Made by a program: the position numbers and the translations under genes. Positions 36,693 through 46,444 of a DNA stretch of 64,000 nt are shown one piece after another; within the stretch, counting starts at the first letter, position 1; every line of letters starts with the position of its first letter. Source of the stretch: Arenicella chitinivorans (GTDB lineage Bacteria; Pseudomonadota; Gammaproteobacteria; Arenicellales; Arenicellaceae). The notes beneath the pieces were generated by a model. It did not search any database, had not been told where the DNA came from, and saw only the letters and a program-made list of their open reading frames with translations. The stretch is from positions 682,001 to 746,000 of the forward strand of contig NZ_BMXA01000001.1 of assembly GCF_014651515.1 (NCBI RefSeq), given 5' to 3'.

Positions 36693-36727
36693 GAATATAG
36701 ACACATTCCTTTGCTGTATAACGACGC

Positions 36728-37834
36728 ATGTCATCAAACTACCCGATTTATCCTAAATTGTCCGCTATTCCCAATGATCTGCTGACGCTAAACGATTACG
36801 CCGAAATGGCGGTGCAGTTTATGCCCCCCGAGGTGTTTGAGTATGTTGACAGTGGTGCTGGGGAAGAGCTAACCCTGCACGGTAACCATGCGGTGTTCGA
36901 GGACTATCAAGTGTATAACCGCGTGCTGACGGACCTGACACATGCGCACACCTACACCAAGCTATTGGGGCAAACGTTTCGCCACCCGATTTTACTCGCG
37001 CCTGTGGCACACCAAGGATTGGTTCACGAACAGGCAGAGCTCGCAACTGCGCAGGGTGCGGATGCCGTGGATGCCGGTCTGGTGTTGAGCACCTTGGCCA
37101 CAGCCAACCTGGAAGCAGTGGCTGAGCAAACGGCGAGTCCTAAGTGGTTTCAATTGTATTTTCAGACTGATCGGGCTGACACATTAGCGCTGGTACGCCG
37201 TGCGGAAGATGCTGGTTATACCGCGCTGGTGGTGACCGTGGATGTGCCCATCAATGGTCTACGATATCGGGTTCAACGCGCTGGTTTTACGCTGCCATTG
37301 ACCGCACAAGACCTGGACCAAACCGCAGCTAAGCCGATTGAATTAAGCGCGGATGACAGCGTGATTTTCCAGGGCATGATGCGCACTGCGCCGCAATGGC
37401 GAGACCTTGATTGGTTGCGCCGTCAGACTAGCTTGCCAATTTTACTTAAGGGAGTCAGCCATCCAGATGATGCACAACGCGCCTTAGACTCTGGTTTGCA
37501 GGGCGTGGTGGTGTCAAATCATGGTGGTCGCGGGCTGGATCGCGTACCCGCAAGTCTGGCGTTATTGCCAGCGATTCGCAACACGCTTGGTGACGACGCC
37601 ACGGTGCTGCTTGACGGCGGTATTCGCTCCGGAGCAGACGTCTTCATCAGCCTGGCTCTGGGTGCGGATGCGGTGCTAATCGGGCGACCCCAGATTTACG
37701 CGCTGGCCATTGCCGGTGCACTTGGTGTGGCACATATGCTTAAGTTACTGCGAAATGAATTTGAACTGACCATGGCACTGACAGGTTGTGCTGGGATCGA
37801 AGATATAACCCCGTCGTCGTTGTTTCGACATTGA
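36728..37834 (+). CDS. FMN-dependent alpha-hydroxy-acid oxidase/dehydrogenase
   Basis: A 368-residue flavoenzyme of the lactate/glycolate oxidase family, oxidising a 2-hydroxy acid with FMN. It has FQLYFQTDRADT, VVTVDVPINGLRYR, the catalytic His in VVSNHGGRGLDR, LLDGGIRSGADVFISLALGADAVLIGRP for FMN phosphate, and no membrane-binding insertion as in LldD, so it is likely a soluble oxidase. The exact substrate is unknown. It follows the terminator and precedes piuC by 13 bases; the oxidase could serve hydroxy-acid siderophore fragments, but this is only suggested by location. Confidence 0.88.
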   Translation: MSSNYPIYPKLSAIPNDLLTLNDYAEMAVQFMPPEVFEYVDSGAGEELTLHGNHAVFEDYQVYNRVLTDLTHAHTYTKLLGQTFRHPILLAPVAHQGLVHEQAELATAQGADAVDAGLVLSTLATANLEAVAEQTASPKWFQLYFQTDRADTLALVRRAEDAGYTALVVTVDVPINGLRYRVQRAGFTLPLTAQDLDQTAAKPIELSADDSVIFQGMMRTAPQWRDLDWLRRQTSLPILLKGVSHPDDAQRALDSGLQGVVVSNHGGRGLDRVPASLALLPAIRNTLGDDATVLLDGGIRSGADVFISLALGADAVLIGRPQIYALAIAGALGVAHMLKLLRNEFELTMALTGCAGIEDITPSSLFRH

Positions 37835-37847
37835 GAGCGAGACCATC

Positions 37848-38531
37848 ATGCTTATCGTCATTGAAAAGGTATTGACCCAAGACCAAGTTGCCGAAGTTCG
37901 AGACGCTCTAATGAATGCGCCTTGGCACGACGGCAAAGCCAGTGCCGGTGGCTTGGCCGTAAATCGCAAGTCGAACCAACAATTACTGGATTCGTCGGAC
38001 ACGGCCAAGCAGTTGCAGCAACAGCTCTTAACTGCGCTCGGCGGCAACGCAAACTTCATTTCTGCCGCATTGCCACATAAGATTTACCCGCCGAAATTTA
38101 ATTGTTACCAGCAGGGTGACACGTATGGCAACCACATTGATGGCGCGATCATGACACTGCCGCATAGTGGCGAGTCGCTACGAACGGATATTTCAGCCAC
38201 CCTGTTTTTGTCGGATCCCGAAGAATACCAGGGTGGTGAGTTGACGGTCGAAACCACCTACGGGGCACAACCGGTGAAGCTCGCAGCTGGTGATATGGTT
38301 TTGTATCCGGCGACCAGTTTGCATCGGGTTAATCCAATTACATCCGGCGAACGAGTCGCCAGTTTTTTCTGGATTCAGAGCCTAGTGCGGGACACAGACC
38401 AACGCAGCAACTTGTACGATCTGGATCAGTCGGTGCAGTCGTTAACATCGGTACTGGGGCCCGAACATGATGACGTGGTGCGCTTATCCGGTGTGTATCA
38501 CAACCTGGTTCGCCGCTGGTCCGACTGTTAA
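37848..38531 (+). CDS. piuC: Fe(II)/2-oxoglutarate dioxygenase, PiuC/YbiX family
   Basis: A 227-residue PKHD-type hydroxylase. The iron-binding triad is visible as H96-X-D98 (GNHIDGA) and H159 (SLHRV), exactly at the family spacing; NRKSNQQLL and LFLSDPEEYQGGEL are also conserved. PiuC genes are usually next to catecholate siderophore receptors (fiu-ybiX, piuA-piuC) and are thought to modify or process the imported ligand. Here the receptor is one gene upstream, past a terminator. It ends 5 bases before the stop of the convergent DUF3300 gene. Confidence 0.94.
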   Translation: MLIVIEKVLTQDQVAEVRDALMNAPWHDGKASAGGLAVNRKSNQQLLDSSDTAKQLQQQLLTALGGNANFISAALPHKIYPPKFNCYQQGDTYGNHIDGAIMTLPHSGESLRTDISATLFLSDPEEYQGGELTVETTYGAQPVKLAAGDMVLYPATSLHRVNPITSGERVASFFWIQSLVRDTDQRSNLYDLDQSVQSLTSVLGPEHDDVVRLSGVYHNLVRRWSDC

Positions 38532-38536
38532 TTTGT

Positions 38537-40021
38537 TTAGCGGGGATTGATACGAGGTCGTTGATTCACAGTATCACGACGTTGATGCCCTGTGCTGCGT
38601 GACGACGACCGTCGTTGTTGGGTGCGTTGTTGTGGGCGTTGTGCCGGCACTGAGCGTGTGGTTGGCGCTGCTGTTGAGGTTGTGCTGCGTTGCGGCACAC
38701 CAACGACAGGACGCTGGCGTTGTTGAACCTGGTTGTTTCGTTGTGGTCGATCCTGGGTGCGCGGAATCGCACGCTGATAATTGCTACCAGTTGATCGCAC
38801 TTGACGCTGTTGATTGGGTGTGGCTTGGCGTGGCCGATAATCCGATTGACTGCGTGTCGTCGATCGACGAACAGGGCGTTCGACGTGTCGACTTGCAGCT
38901 CGATTCACCGCATCTGGGCGACGTACTCGCTCACGGTTGGTAGTCCGATCTGGACGATTACTTTGGGGGACAGCGGTGCGTCTGGGTTGTGTGTTCCGGT
39001 CGCGGATAGGCACGTAACGGCGCTGAGTTGTTTGTGGTCGTCGATCGCGAACATGGCGATTTATACCGTCGCTATAGACACTGTTTCGACGCGTTCTTGT
39101 GTGTTCTGGGTAGCGTTGGCTACGATAGCCATCGCGATACTGACCGCGGTCTGACAGATAGTGATGGCGCACGCGTTGGTTGCGGTAGGTCACACCACGA
39201 CGATGACGAGGATTGTGATGCCAGCGTTGGCCGTGCTGATGGCGCACGATCTGACGATAATTGTAATAATCGTTTGGCCGGTAATACTGGCTATTGATGC
39301 GCACGATGTGGCGATCATGCCAAGAAAACGTATTAAAAAAGAATCCGAACGAGATCGATACCCGAGGGCCCCAGTAGAACCGTCGACGGTCGTTGCGTGA
39401 ATAGTAATTATAGGCGTAGGGATAATCCCAGTAGATTGGGTCGTACATAGACCAGCGCCAGTTCCCGTACACGCGCCGAGTATCGTAATAGGGAATGTAC
39501 ACGACGCGTTCTTCAACGGGCTGAATGATTATTTGATCGTTGTCGCGAGACACGCGTAACTTATCTAGGTCATCCAGACTTCCGGCATCGGCTGCCAACT
39601 GGCGTAGATCCTGGATGCTGGCCAATACGCGCTCTTCATTATCCAGAAATGCCTCACCTAAGGCTTGCGTCCAGTCCAGGTCTTCACTCATGCGTTGCAG
39701 AATGTTTGGGAATGCCACCAGCGCCTGTACACTTGGGTCCCAGTCCATATCCGCGACCGCTTCCACCGCAGTGGAACCCGCGACTTCAGGGTGGTCCTCA
39801 CTCCAGCGTTCGGCCTGTACGACTTCCAGCGGGTATGTGGCGGCGATCAATATATGTGACAGGATCGTATCTGGATACAGGGCGATGGGCGACAATAGTC
39901 GTTCTAATTCGCCTTGGCTTAATTCTTCAACTGTTGATTCCTGGGCCGCAGCCGCACTCCAGCCGCCGAATACCAATAACAGCAGGGTGAGAAAACGTGC
40001 TCGAAAAATTAAACCCATCAT
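38537..40021 (-). CDS. DUF3300 exported protein with long Arg/Gln-rich tail
   Basis: A 494-residue protein with a signal peptide (1-27, ending WSAAAAQES). The DUF3300 domain covers about 32-200 (LERLLSPIALYPDTILSHILIAATYPLEVVQAERW, MDWDPSVQALVAFPNILQRMSEDLDW). Then comes a Tyr/Trp/Arg segment (YGNWRWSMYDPIYWDYPYAYNYYSRN), and the last 250 residues are low complexity, dominated by Arg, Gln, Asn, Thr and Ser with almost no hydrophobics, hence probably disordered and strongly basic. Function unknown; location periplasm or envelope. Upstream, at 40079-40095, lies a CTTGAG-N5-CTTAAG direct repeat (on the coding strand) that resembles the box in front of the histidine-kinase operon. Confidence 0.88.
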   Translation of the reverse strand: MMGLIFRARFLTLLLLVFGGWSAAAAQESTVEELSQGELERLLSPIALYPDTILSHILIAATYPLEVVQAERWSEDHPEVAGSTAVEAVADMDWDPSVQALVAFPNILQRMSEDLDWTQALGEAFLDNEERVLASIQDLRQLAADAGSLDDLDKLRVSRDNDQIIIQPVEERVVYIPYYDTRRVYGNWRWSMYDPIYWDYPYAYNYYSRNDRRRFYWGPRVSISFGFFFNTFSWHDRHIVRINSQYYRPNDYYNYRQIVRHQHGQRWHHNPRHRRGVTYRNQRVRHHYLSDRGQYRDGYRSQRYPEHTRTRRNSVYSDGINRHVRDRRPQTTQRRYVPIRDRNTQPRRTAVPQSNRPDRTTNRERVRRPDAVNRAASRHVERPVRRSTTRSQSDYRPRQATPNQQRQVRSTGSNYQRAIPRTQDRPQRNNQVQQRQRPVVGVPQRSTTSTAAPTTRSVPAQRPQQRTQQRRSSSRSTGHQRRDTVNQRPRINPR

Positions 40022-40403
40022 TGATTACCTCTTTACCTAACAGACACACCTTGCCTGTTTTCGCACCATTATGCACGTCTTAAGCTGAACTCAAGCTGAA
40101 CAGCCAGGCTTGAGGATGCGGTATCGCGCTTTCAAATATCTTCTGGCACTGAATGATGGCGGCCGTTCGGTCACCGATCGTCGCTGTCAGTTGGTGATAA
40201 CCAGTCCTCTGAATTAACCATCAGTTTACATGCCGCATTGCTTGTACGACCTGTAAACGATCGTCGACCGGCGCGGCTAGAAGCGTAAAGTGTCGTCGAT
40301 GTGGATACTCTGCAGGGCGATCCGGATCTAGAGCGCACCATGCAAAATGTACGATGCTCGCCCAGTCAGTAGCGCTCATTTCTGTGTATCCGAGAAGCGC
40401 TGG
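40022..40403. other. Gene-free stretch upstream of the DUF3300 gene (382 bases)
   Basis: Contains the direct-repeat box at 40079-40095 about 58 bases before the DUF3300 start. The rest, up to the 3' end of the beta-helix gene, shows no gene, repeat or terminator that I can support. Confidence 0.5.
40079..40095 (-). promoter_or_regulatory. Direct-repeat box (PmrA/QseB-like) before the DUF3300 gene
   Basis: On the coding (minus) strand: CTTGAG-TTCAG-CTTAAG, two half-sites with an 11-bp period, 58-74 bases upstream of the start codon. It fits the known pattern (C/T)TTAA(G/T)-N5-(C/T)TTAA(G/T) for OmpR-family regulators of the PmrA/QseB kind with one deviation. Confidence 0.55.
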
Positions 40404-41849
40404 TCATTGTTTAGACGTTTTTGGCTCGTCTTCAAGTAACAGCATTAGCGGCGTCAATGGCGCCGAGCGGTGTTGGAATGCTCCGAGATCAATAGCACCA
40501 CTGCGCGGTTTACCGGTGATGTCGATGGCCGGTGCCAGCAGCGTGCTTCCAGCGCCAATCGCTGGTGACGATGCAGTGAGCTGGTAGTTGCCACTGTCTG
40601 GGGAGCGAAAAATCGTTTGGTAGTTGCTGTGATCGGACGGGCTAATTAGCGGATCGAGGTTGTGGTCAAGGCTTACCCCGGTGCTGATCGACGCCAAACG
40701 CCCGATATTGTTTCGCACCACATTGCCTCTGCCATGCGTTCCATTTTTGTGTGTGGTTAGGCGAATCCAGGGCACCATGCGATCGTTATCGTGGGCAGGG
40801 CTGTCGACCACCGTGTTGTTTACGATTCTGGAATTGTTGGCACCATACAAACTGATGCCATGCCAGTGGCTGACCGCGAGTAAATTGTTTTCGATGATCC
40901 AGTTATTGTAGTAACCATCAAAGCACCCAATTCCCTGAAAGGTCGAAAGCAATGCTGGGTTTGGGTGATCAGAATTGGTGTGGAACTGGTTGCCACGCAG
41001 TACCACGCCGACCACCGGTTTACCGTCACGCGACCAACTTTGAAAGCCGTCGTCATGATTGCTGTTCACTTTGAAGGCATTGGCCACAAAGTTGTACTCG
41101 AACACGCCGTAGTTTCCAAGGCCACGCAGTGCGTCGCCAGAGAAATTGATCACCGAGTTATGTTGCACGGTCACGTGATCCGCGCTGACGGTAATACCAA
41201 ACCCAATATTTGAAATCGTATTATGGCGGATCACACTGTGCTCGCCATCCACCGAAATACCGCTTTTGGCGCGACTTAGCCAGTCGTTTACCGACCAGTT
41301 TCGAATTTGTTTGGCGCTGTACAGCGTGTTGTTGGTGATGGTGATATGGCTACTCGGTCCGTTATAACTATGCGACTCAACGCGAATCAAATTGCTTTCA
41401 TCTGTTTCGCCAAACTCGGGGCTGATGGTCAAGCCTGAGACTGTCCAGCGTGCGGAGGATTGAAAATGCAGTTGGCTGGCAGTGGGGGTTTGATTGTTGC
41501 CGGCTCGAACGGTAATGGTTCGGCTATTTTGATACCAGTGAATGTCGATTTTGCCATGGTAGCCGGACATTAGTATGAGCGTGTCACCGCCTTTTACCGG
41601 CGCACCGGCATTGTGTGCTACCTTGCCGCCGCCAGGTTTGTAAGGCCGGTTCCAGCGTTGAGATTCAATTAAACCATGCTCGATGACTTCTTGCAGAGTG
41701 CGCCAAGGTGATGATTGACTACCATCATTGCTGGTACTCCCGGTTGCCGGGTCAATATAAAATGTTGCTGCGCTGGCGACGTTTGGCAGCAAACTTAGTA
41801 ACAGTAAGGTGAGAGAAAATCGAGTTGCTGGATGAATTAGGGGCGGCAT
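40404..41849 (-). CDS. Secreted right-handed parallel beta-helix protein
   Basis: A 481-residue exported protein (signal peptide ending near residue 27, LPNVASAATF). The start ATFYIDPATGSTSNDGSQSSPWRTLQEVIEHG is the typical opening of DUF1565/PL-type beta-helix proteins, followed by many short turns rich in Asn (ITITNNTLYS, SVIRHNTISNI, VTVQHNSVINFSGD, VVLRGNQFH, RIVNNTVVDSPA, NVVRNNIG). Such folds include polysaccharide lyases and epimerases but also non-catalytic surface proteins. I see no lyase active-site motif I can name with confidence. A role on uronic-acid polysaccharide is possible. The gene is alone on the minus strand. Confidence 0.82.
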   Translation of the reverse strand: MPPLIHPATRFSLTLLLLSLLPNVASAATFYIDPATGSTSNDGSQSSPWRTLQEVIEHGLIESQRWNRPYKPGGGKVAHNAGAPVKGGDTLILMSGYHGKIDIHWYQNSRTITVRAGNNQTPTASQLHFQSSARWTVSGLTISPEFGETDESNLIRVESHSYNGPSSHITITNNTLYSAKQIRNWSVNDWLSRAKSGISVDGEHSVIRHNTISNIGFGITVSADHVTVQHNSVINFSGDALRGLGNYGVFEYNFVANAFKVNSNHDDGFQSWSRDGKPVVGVVLRGNQFHTNSDHPNPALLSTFQGIGCFDGYYNNWIIENNLLAVSHWHGISLYGANNSRIVNNTVVDSPAHDNDRMVPWIRLTTHKNGTHGRGNVVRNNIGRLASISTGVSLDHNLDPLISPSDHSNYQTIFRSPDSGNYQLTASSPAIGAGSTLLAPAIDITGKPRSGAIDLGAFQHRSAPLTPLMLLLEDEPKTSKQ

Positions 41850-42024
41850 TGTGTGGGCTCGGGTCAGGCTTGGGCCAACCCATTAAACCATTAGATTACG
41901 GTGGTGCTCAAGTCGAGCTTGGTTTCCGAGCTGAGGATTGAGTCCATTCCGAGCCCGACACCGACTTGCCGCGTCAATGCGTGCTGTAACAGCAGACGCG
42001 CTCGTTTCTGCTAGGGTCGCGCGA

Positions 42025-43275
42025 TTATCGCTCTGGGACCGGATTCCGATGATGCGCGTCTGAGGCAAACGACAATGTCACCACATACCGGCCATGGGCG
42101 TGCTCTGGTTTTGAGGTCAATGTCCAGCCAAAGCGGGCACAAAGCCGTTCCACAATCGTTAGGCCAATGCCAAAGCCAGGCGCGGCTTCACCAGCTAGCG
42201 TCATGCGATTACTGAGTGAGAGCGTGTCTGGCTCGAGACACAGAGTCAATCGCTGATCGGCTGCGTGACTCACGGCATTTTGAATCAGGCTGCGCAATAC
42301 CACGTTCAGTACCGTTTGCGGGATCGGATATGGCGCCGTGTTGGAGAGGTGGTTTTTAATCTGTAAATCGAGCTGGCGCGATTGCGCTATTTGCGTGGCG
42401 ATGGTGACCACGTGATTAGCATTGACCTGATCGTGCGCGCTGAGTTGACGATCACTGGCTAACCATAAAAACACCTCAACGATCTGCTGCATATGTTCGG
42501 ATGCGCGGGATAATCGATCGAGTTGTGCGGGCAGGGGGCGGTCAGACATTCGAAGCAGCTCGATGCTCGAGGTCACCACCTGAATCGGTGTGCGCAGTTC
42601 GTGACTGACGTTTTTGTTGAATTCGTACTCACGCTGGTAGGCAAGCCGTTCGTTTTCCATTGCCAGTGCCAGTCTTTTGGCTAGATGTCCAACTTCATCG
42701 TCGGAAAATTCGCGTGCCAAAGTAATCGCGGCGTCATCGAGTTCTTTGTCGCTCAGATGCTGAGTCAGGTACCGCAGCGGTAAAAAAGCAGAGCGAGTGA
42801 TCCAGTGTGCCGCGACCACGCCGAGAACCGCGACCAATAAGGTAAGCAAGACGATCATTCCTAGCACTGTTGTTCGTGATGAGCGAACTGCCAGCAACGC
42901 ACTCACATCATACGCTAAATAATACGGGTCGCCTGATGTGGGCTCGATATAGTGCGCAACGAACAGCGCATGGTTGGCGTCGAAGAACTCGTGGATGCCG
43001 GTGTCTCGTTCGACCCTTGCGCGAAACGCATCTGGTAATGTGGCAGGCAAGTCATCAGTTTTAGTGAATAGTTGGATTTCTCGGTTAATGGTGCCCCACG
43101 TTGGTATCCCCTCGCTATGATCAATACGTTGCTTTTCAAGCCGCAGTTGATTAATAAAAACTTGATCTTCGATCACATAAACCAGGAGGAAGATCAGTGC
43201 GCCAAACCCCAGGCTTAGCACAAGCGTTAAGGCAATTATGGCGTTGCGAATACGGTTTGAAATGGCAATCGACAT
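42025..43275 (-). CDS. Sensor histidine kinase of the operon's two-component pair
   Basis: A 416-residue inner-membrane kinase. TM1 at about 15-35, a periplasmic sensor of about 100 residues, TM2 at about 135-160, a HAMP-like linker, the phospho-accepting H225 in NVSHELRTPIQ, then the ATPase domain with the N box LIQNAVSHA and G box GFGIGLTIVERLC. It is the last gene of a minus-strand operon, 17 bases after the response-regulator gene. The periplasmic domain is not one I recognise. It phosphorylates the paired regulator. Confidence 0.93.
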   Translation of the reverse strand: MSIAISNRIRNAIIALTLVLSLGFGALIFLLVYVIEDQVFINQLRLEKQRIDHSEGIPTWGTINREIQLFTKTDDLPATLPDAFRARVERDTGIHEFFDANHALFVAHYIEPTSGDPYYLAYDVSALLAVRSSRTTVLGMIVLLTLLVAVLGVVAAHWITRSAFLPLRYLTQHLSDKELDDAAITLAREFSDDEVGHLAKRLALAMENERLAYQREYEFNKNVSHELRTPIQVVTSSIELLRMSDRPLPAQLDRLSRASEHMQQIVEVFLWLASDRQLSAHDQVNANHVVTIATQIAQSRQLDLQIKNHLSNTAPYPIPQTVLNVVLRSLIQNAVSHAADQRLTLCLEPDTLSLSNRMTLAGEAAPGFGIGLTIVERLCARFGWTLTSKPEHAHGRYVVTLSFASDAHHRNPVPER

Positions 43276-43292
43276 GATGAACCTGGGGAGCG

Positions 43293-43979
43293 TTACTCGG
43301 TCTCGGTTTGTGGATCGCGAATCGCATAACCGACACCACGCAGTGTGTGCAGCATCTGGTCCGCAAACCCTTTATCTAAAGCGTGACGCAGTTCGTGGAT
43401 GTGAGATCGCAGCGGGCTGCTTTGTGGCGGGTCTTCGCCCCACAGAGCGTATTCTAGATCACGTCGGGACACCGCATTCGGTGATGCCCGCATCAACATC
43501 TCAAGAATGGTTAGAGCGGCATGGTGTAGCGCGAGTACCTGCCCTTGACGCGTGGCCAGTTGGGCATCCACCAGAAGACTTAGGTCGCCAACGTGAAGCT
43601 CGCGAGACTGATTCGCCTGATTGCGTAACGCCAGTGCGTCTACCCGAAGTCCCAATTCTTTCAGCTCGAATGGCTTGACCAGATAATCCCAAGCCCCGCT
43701 ATGGAAGCCGCGCACTTTGTCGGTCAATGAGTCACGCGCGGTCAGCATTAAAATGGGTGTCTGCCGTTGGTGCTCAACGCGTAGACGCTGTGCCAGTGAA
43801 AAGCCGTCTAAGCGTGGCAGATTAATGTCCAACACCAGTAGGTCGACGGGCAGTTCCAAGGCTAAGTGTAACCCCATTACACCGTCGCTGGCGAAGTCGA
43901 CATCGTGCCCTTCCAGACTTAGATAATCCCCAACATTAGCGGCAATATCGGGGTTGTCTTCAATGATTAAAATCCTCAT
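43293..43979 (-). CDS. OmpR-family response regulator
   Basis: A 228-residue DNA-binding regulator. Receiver domain: acidic E7/D8, phosphorylated D51 (LLVLDINLPRLDG), T at LMLTARD and K at YLVKPFELKEL. The winged-helix output domain runs from about 130 (RDLEYALWGEDPPQSSPLRSHIHELRHALDKG, LRGVGYAI). Its start overlaps the stop of the permease gene by 4 bases. The 11-bp spaced direct repeats before the operon and before the DUF3300 gene are good candidate binding sites, since OmpR-type proteins bind such repeats. Confidence 0.95.
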   Translation of the reverse strand: MRILIIEDNPDIAANVGDYLSLEGHDVDFASDGVMGLHLALELPVDLLVLDINLPRLDGFSLAQRLRVEHQRQTPILMLTARDSLTDKVRGFHSGAWDYLVKPFELKELGLRVDALALRNQANQSRELHVGDLSLLVDAQLATRQGQVLALHHAALTILEMLMRASPNAVSRRDLEYALWGEDPPQSSPLRSHIHELRHALDKGFADQMLHTLRGVGYAIRDPQTETE

Positions 43980-46444
43980 AGCCTGAACGCCTCACTGGGT
44001 GATAACTGGGTTTGGCGATGGCCAGCCAGAAAACCGATCAGTGCAAAGAGTCCTAAGACACTGCTGACCACGAGTGAGAGATAGACGAAATCCATACGAT
44101 AGTGTAGCGCAAATAGGTTTTGAAACATCAGTCCGGCGCAGAGTTGAACAGCGATAACACCAACCAAGCAGCCAGTCGCGGCAAGCATAATCTGCTCTAA
44201 CAGTGCCATGCTGTACACACCTCGACGCTGCAAACCCAGTGCGCGCATCACGGTAGCGGGTACGCGTCTAAGGCTGGCATTGACGGTGGCGGCTGCCACA
44301 ATTGACAAGGTGGCAATAATAAGCAACATACCGAGTGCGGTGTTCATCAACCGCGTGAGTACGAGCATCGTGGCACGGATTCGATCAATATGTTGAGCCA
44401 GATCAGTTAGCCTGAGTGTGGGAAACGCGGCACTTAGGCTAGCCAGGCCAGCGCGTGTATCCCGCGTTGCTAACAGCCCCCCCATGCGCGTCTGCGGGTA
44501 GTCTCGCAGCGTCTGCGGGGCGAACATAAACCAAAACATCATACGAGATCCACCAGCTTGAAATTCGCGCCTGCTGGTGATTTTGGCGTCTAGATGACGT
44601 GCCCCGATTGCGAACCGGAGTGTGTCGCCCAGTTTAAGGTCTAGATCTGCCATGACCTCACTTTCGACTGAAACTTCATTGATGGATCTCGGCCAACTAC
44701 CTTCCAGTAGGCGGTTGTTTTTCGGCAAGGCATCCGCGTAAGAAAGGTTGACAGCCGAGCGCGCTTGTTCACGCGTCTCACTCTCACGCGAGAGATACGC
44801 GGCTTTTTCGACGCCGTTGATATGCGTGAGGACTGCTCGCACGACCGGGTGCGACTGACGTAATTCCATGAAGTTTGCTGCTAAATGTTGCCTGAACTCG
44901 GGCTCCATGGCGGCAGGCAGGTTGGTGAAAATATAGTTGCCGTCCTGGTCCAGACTTTGTAAATGCAGCGTGTCCAAAAAACTGCCGCGCAGTGTGGTGG
45001 TGAGCAGCACTGCCAGCACGGTTATCGCCACCGTTACCAACGGAGCCGTATTGCGGTGTGCGCTGCGCCCAAGACTGCGAATGGCAATCTTTAAGGGGCC
45101 GCGCAACACGCGATGCCATTGCGCGGTGAGCTTAGTGAGGATCCAGCCGAACAACATGGTCAGAATCACCACCAGCATCACCGTGCCAATCAATAGTGTG
45201 GTCAGTTGAGGGTTGTCACTGCTGAGCCAGAGCCATACAGTCAGTGCCAGGCCAACCAATACACTGCTCAGGTATGAACTGCGCAGGTTCGTTTTGATTT
45301 GTTGCAGCGCTGCCGTGACAGGTACTCGACTCAAGGCCAGTAAACCCGGCACCACAAACCCAATTACCAACGCAACGGCTAGCAATAGGCTAGGCCACCA
45401 TTGTGCGAACTGCATTTTGCTTGCGGTCAAAGTCATGTGTGGCTCGGCCAGCGATAATAGCCAAGGCTGGGTTAAGAACGCGCCGAGGTAGCCCAATGTG
45501 CTAGCCAAAAGTGCAGTGGCTGAGAAGATCAATCCAAGCGCGCTGATTACCACACTCTTGCCTACCCCCATGGCGCGTAATACGGTCGCGGAGATACTGA
45601 ACTCGTTTAGCAAGTGTTTGCTTAGGGTCGCCACGGTAGTGCCTGCGATCAATACCAAAAAGGCGAACACCAAGTGCAGCAAGTTAGATGCGCGTGCAGC
45701 GATTCGTGCAAATGGGTGGCGTCCACTGTCTGCGGTCAGGACCTCGAGTTCAGGCCTGGTTGCGCGTAGGTTTGTTTTTAATTGCTCAAGTGCACTGGTG
45801 CTACCTGAGTACAATAGGCGGTACTCACCGCGATTATTCTGTTCGTTAACCCCAGTGTTAGCCAGCGCTTTCAGGTTAATCATTATGCGCGGCAGGGTGT
45901 GCTGCAGTTGTGTCAATCGGTCGGGTTCCGCCAGGATTTCTCCGCTCACCACAAACTCAGCACGACCGAGCTTGACGGTGTCGCCTAGACCTAGATTCAG
46001 CGTTTGCATAGCACGTTGATCCAGCCACGCAGAATTTGGTTCGAGGTCTGCGGCATGATGTTTTAGCATGTTGTCTGCCAGTTGCACGGCGAAGCGACCC
46101 TGCACCGGGTAGGTGCTTGACACGGCTTTTAAGGAGACGGTTTGATAGGCATACGCACTGGTAGCTCCGGTGGTAAACGTGCGTGTAATCACTGGGCTTT
46201 GCAATTCTGGGTGACTAAACGCAAGTTTTGCAAACGGCACATCACTGCGTACTACCAGTGGTGCGCCCAAAAATTGACTGATATCGTCACGCAGACTTTG
46301 CTGCACGTTCAGACTGAAAAGGTTCAGACTGGCTATCACGAAGCTGCTGAGTGCCATGGTCATCACCAGCAACACAGATTCACGTGCATTCGCGCGTTTT
46401 TGAATTAGGCGACGTGCTAACCTCCATGCTGGTCGAACTAACAT
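43976..46444 (-). CDS. ABC transporter permease with two FtsX domains (YbbP-like)
   Basis: An 822-residue inner-membrane permease of the MacB/LolE-type superfamily. It has about 10 membrane segments: one near 28-50, three near 260-390, further helices near 395-420 and 475-490, and a second FtsX unit at the C-terminus (700-815). Large periplasmic domains lie between. The double FtsX layout is that of YbbP, the partner of YbbA. Such systems do mechanical work on the outer envelope or move lipids and lipoproteins rather than bulk solutes. It overlaps both neighbouring genes by a few bases. Confidence 0.9.
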   Translation of the reverse strand: MLVRPAWRLARRLIQKRANARESVLLVMTMALSSFVIASLNLFSLNVQQSLRDDISQFLGAPLVVRSDVPFAKLAFSHPELQSPVITRTFTTGATSAYAYQTVSLKAVSSTYPVQGRFAVQLADNMLKHHAADLEPNSAWLDQRAMQTLNLGLGDTVKLGRAEFVVSGEILAEPDRLTQLQHTLPRIMINLKALANTGVNEQNNRGEYRLLYSGSTSALEQLKTNLRATRPELEVLTADSGRHPFARIAARASNLLHLVFAFLVLIAGTTVATLSKHLLNEFSISATVLRAMGVGKSVVISALGLIFSATALLASTLGYLGAFLTQPWLLSLAEPHMTLTASKMQFAQWWPSLLLAVALVIGFVVPGLLALSRVPVTAALQQIKTNLRSSYLSSVLVGLALTVWLWLSSDNPQLTTLLIGTVMLVVILTMLFGWILTKLTAQWHRVLRGPLKIAIRSLGRSAHRNTAPLVTVAITVLAVLLTTTLRGSFLDTLHLQSLDQDGNYIFTNLPAAMEPEFRQHLAANFMELRQSHPVVRAVLTHINGVEKAAYLSRESETREQARSAVNLSYADALPKNNRLLEGSWPRSINEVSVESEVMADLDLKLGDTLRFAIGARHLDAKITSRREFQAGGSRMMFWFMFAPQTLRDYPQTRMGGLLATRDTRAGLASLSAAFPTLRLTDLAQHIDRIRATMLVLTRLMNTALGMLLIIATLSIVAAATVNASLRRVPATVMRALGLQRRGVYSMALLEQIMLAATGCLVGVIAVQLCAGLMFQNLFALHYRMDFVYLSLVVSSVLGLFALIGFLAGHRQTQLSPSEAFRL

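Noticed and set aside
38599-39400. Several plus-strand open frames opposite the DUF3300 gene
   Set aside because: They arise because the Arg/Gln/Tyr-rich coding strand has few stops in the antisense frames; no domain or RBS. The DUF3300 family match decides the minus strand.
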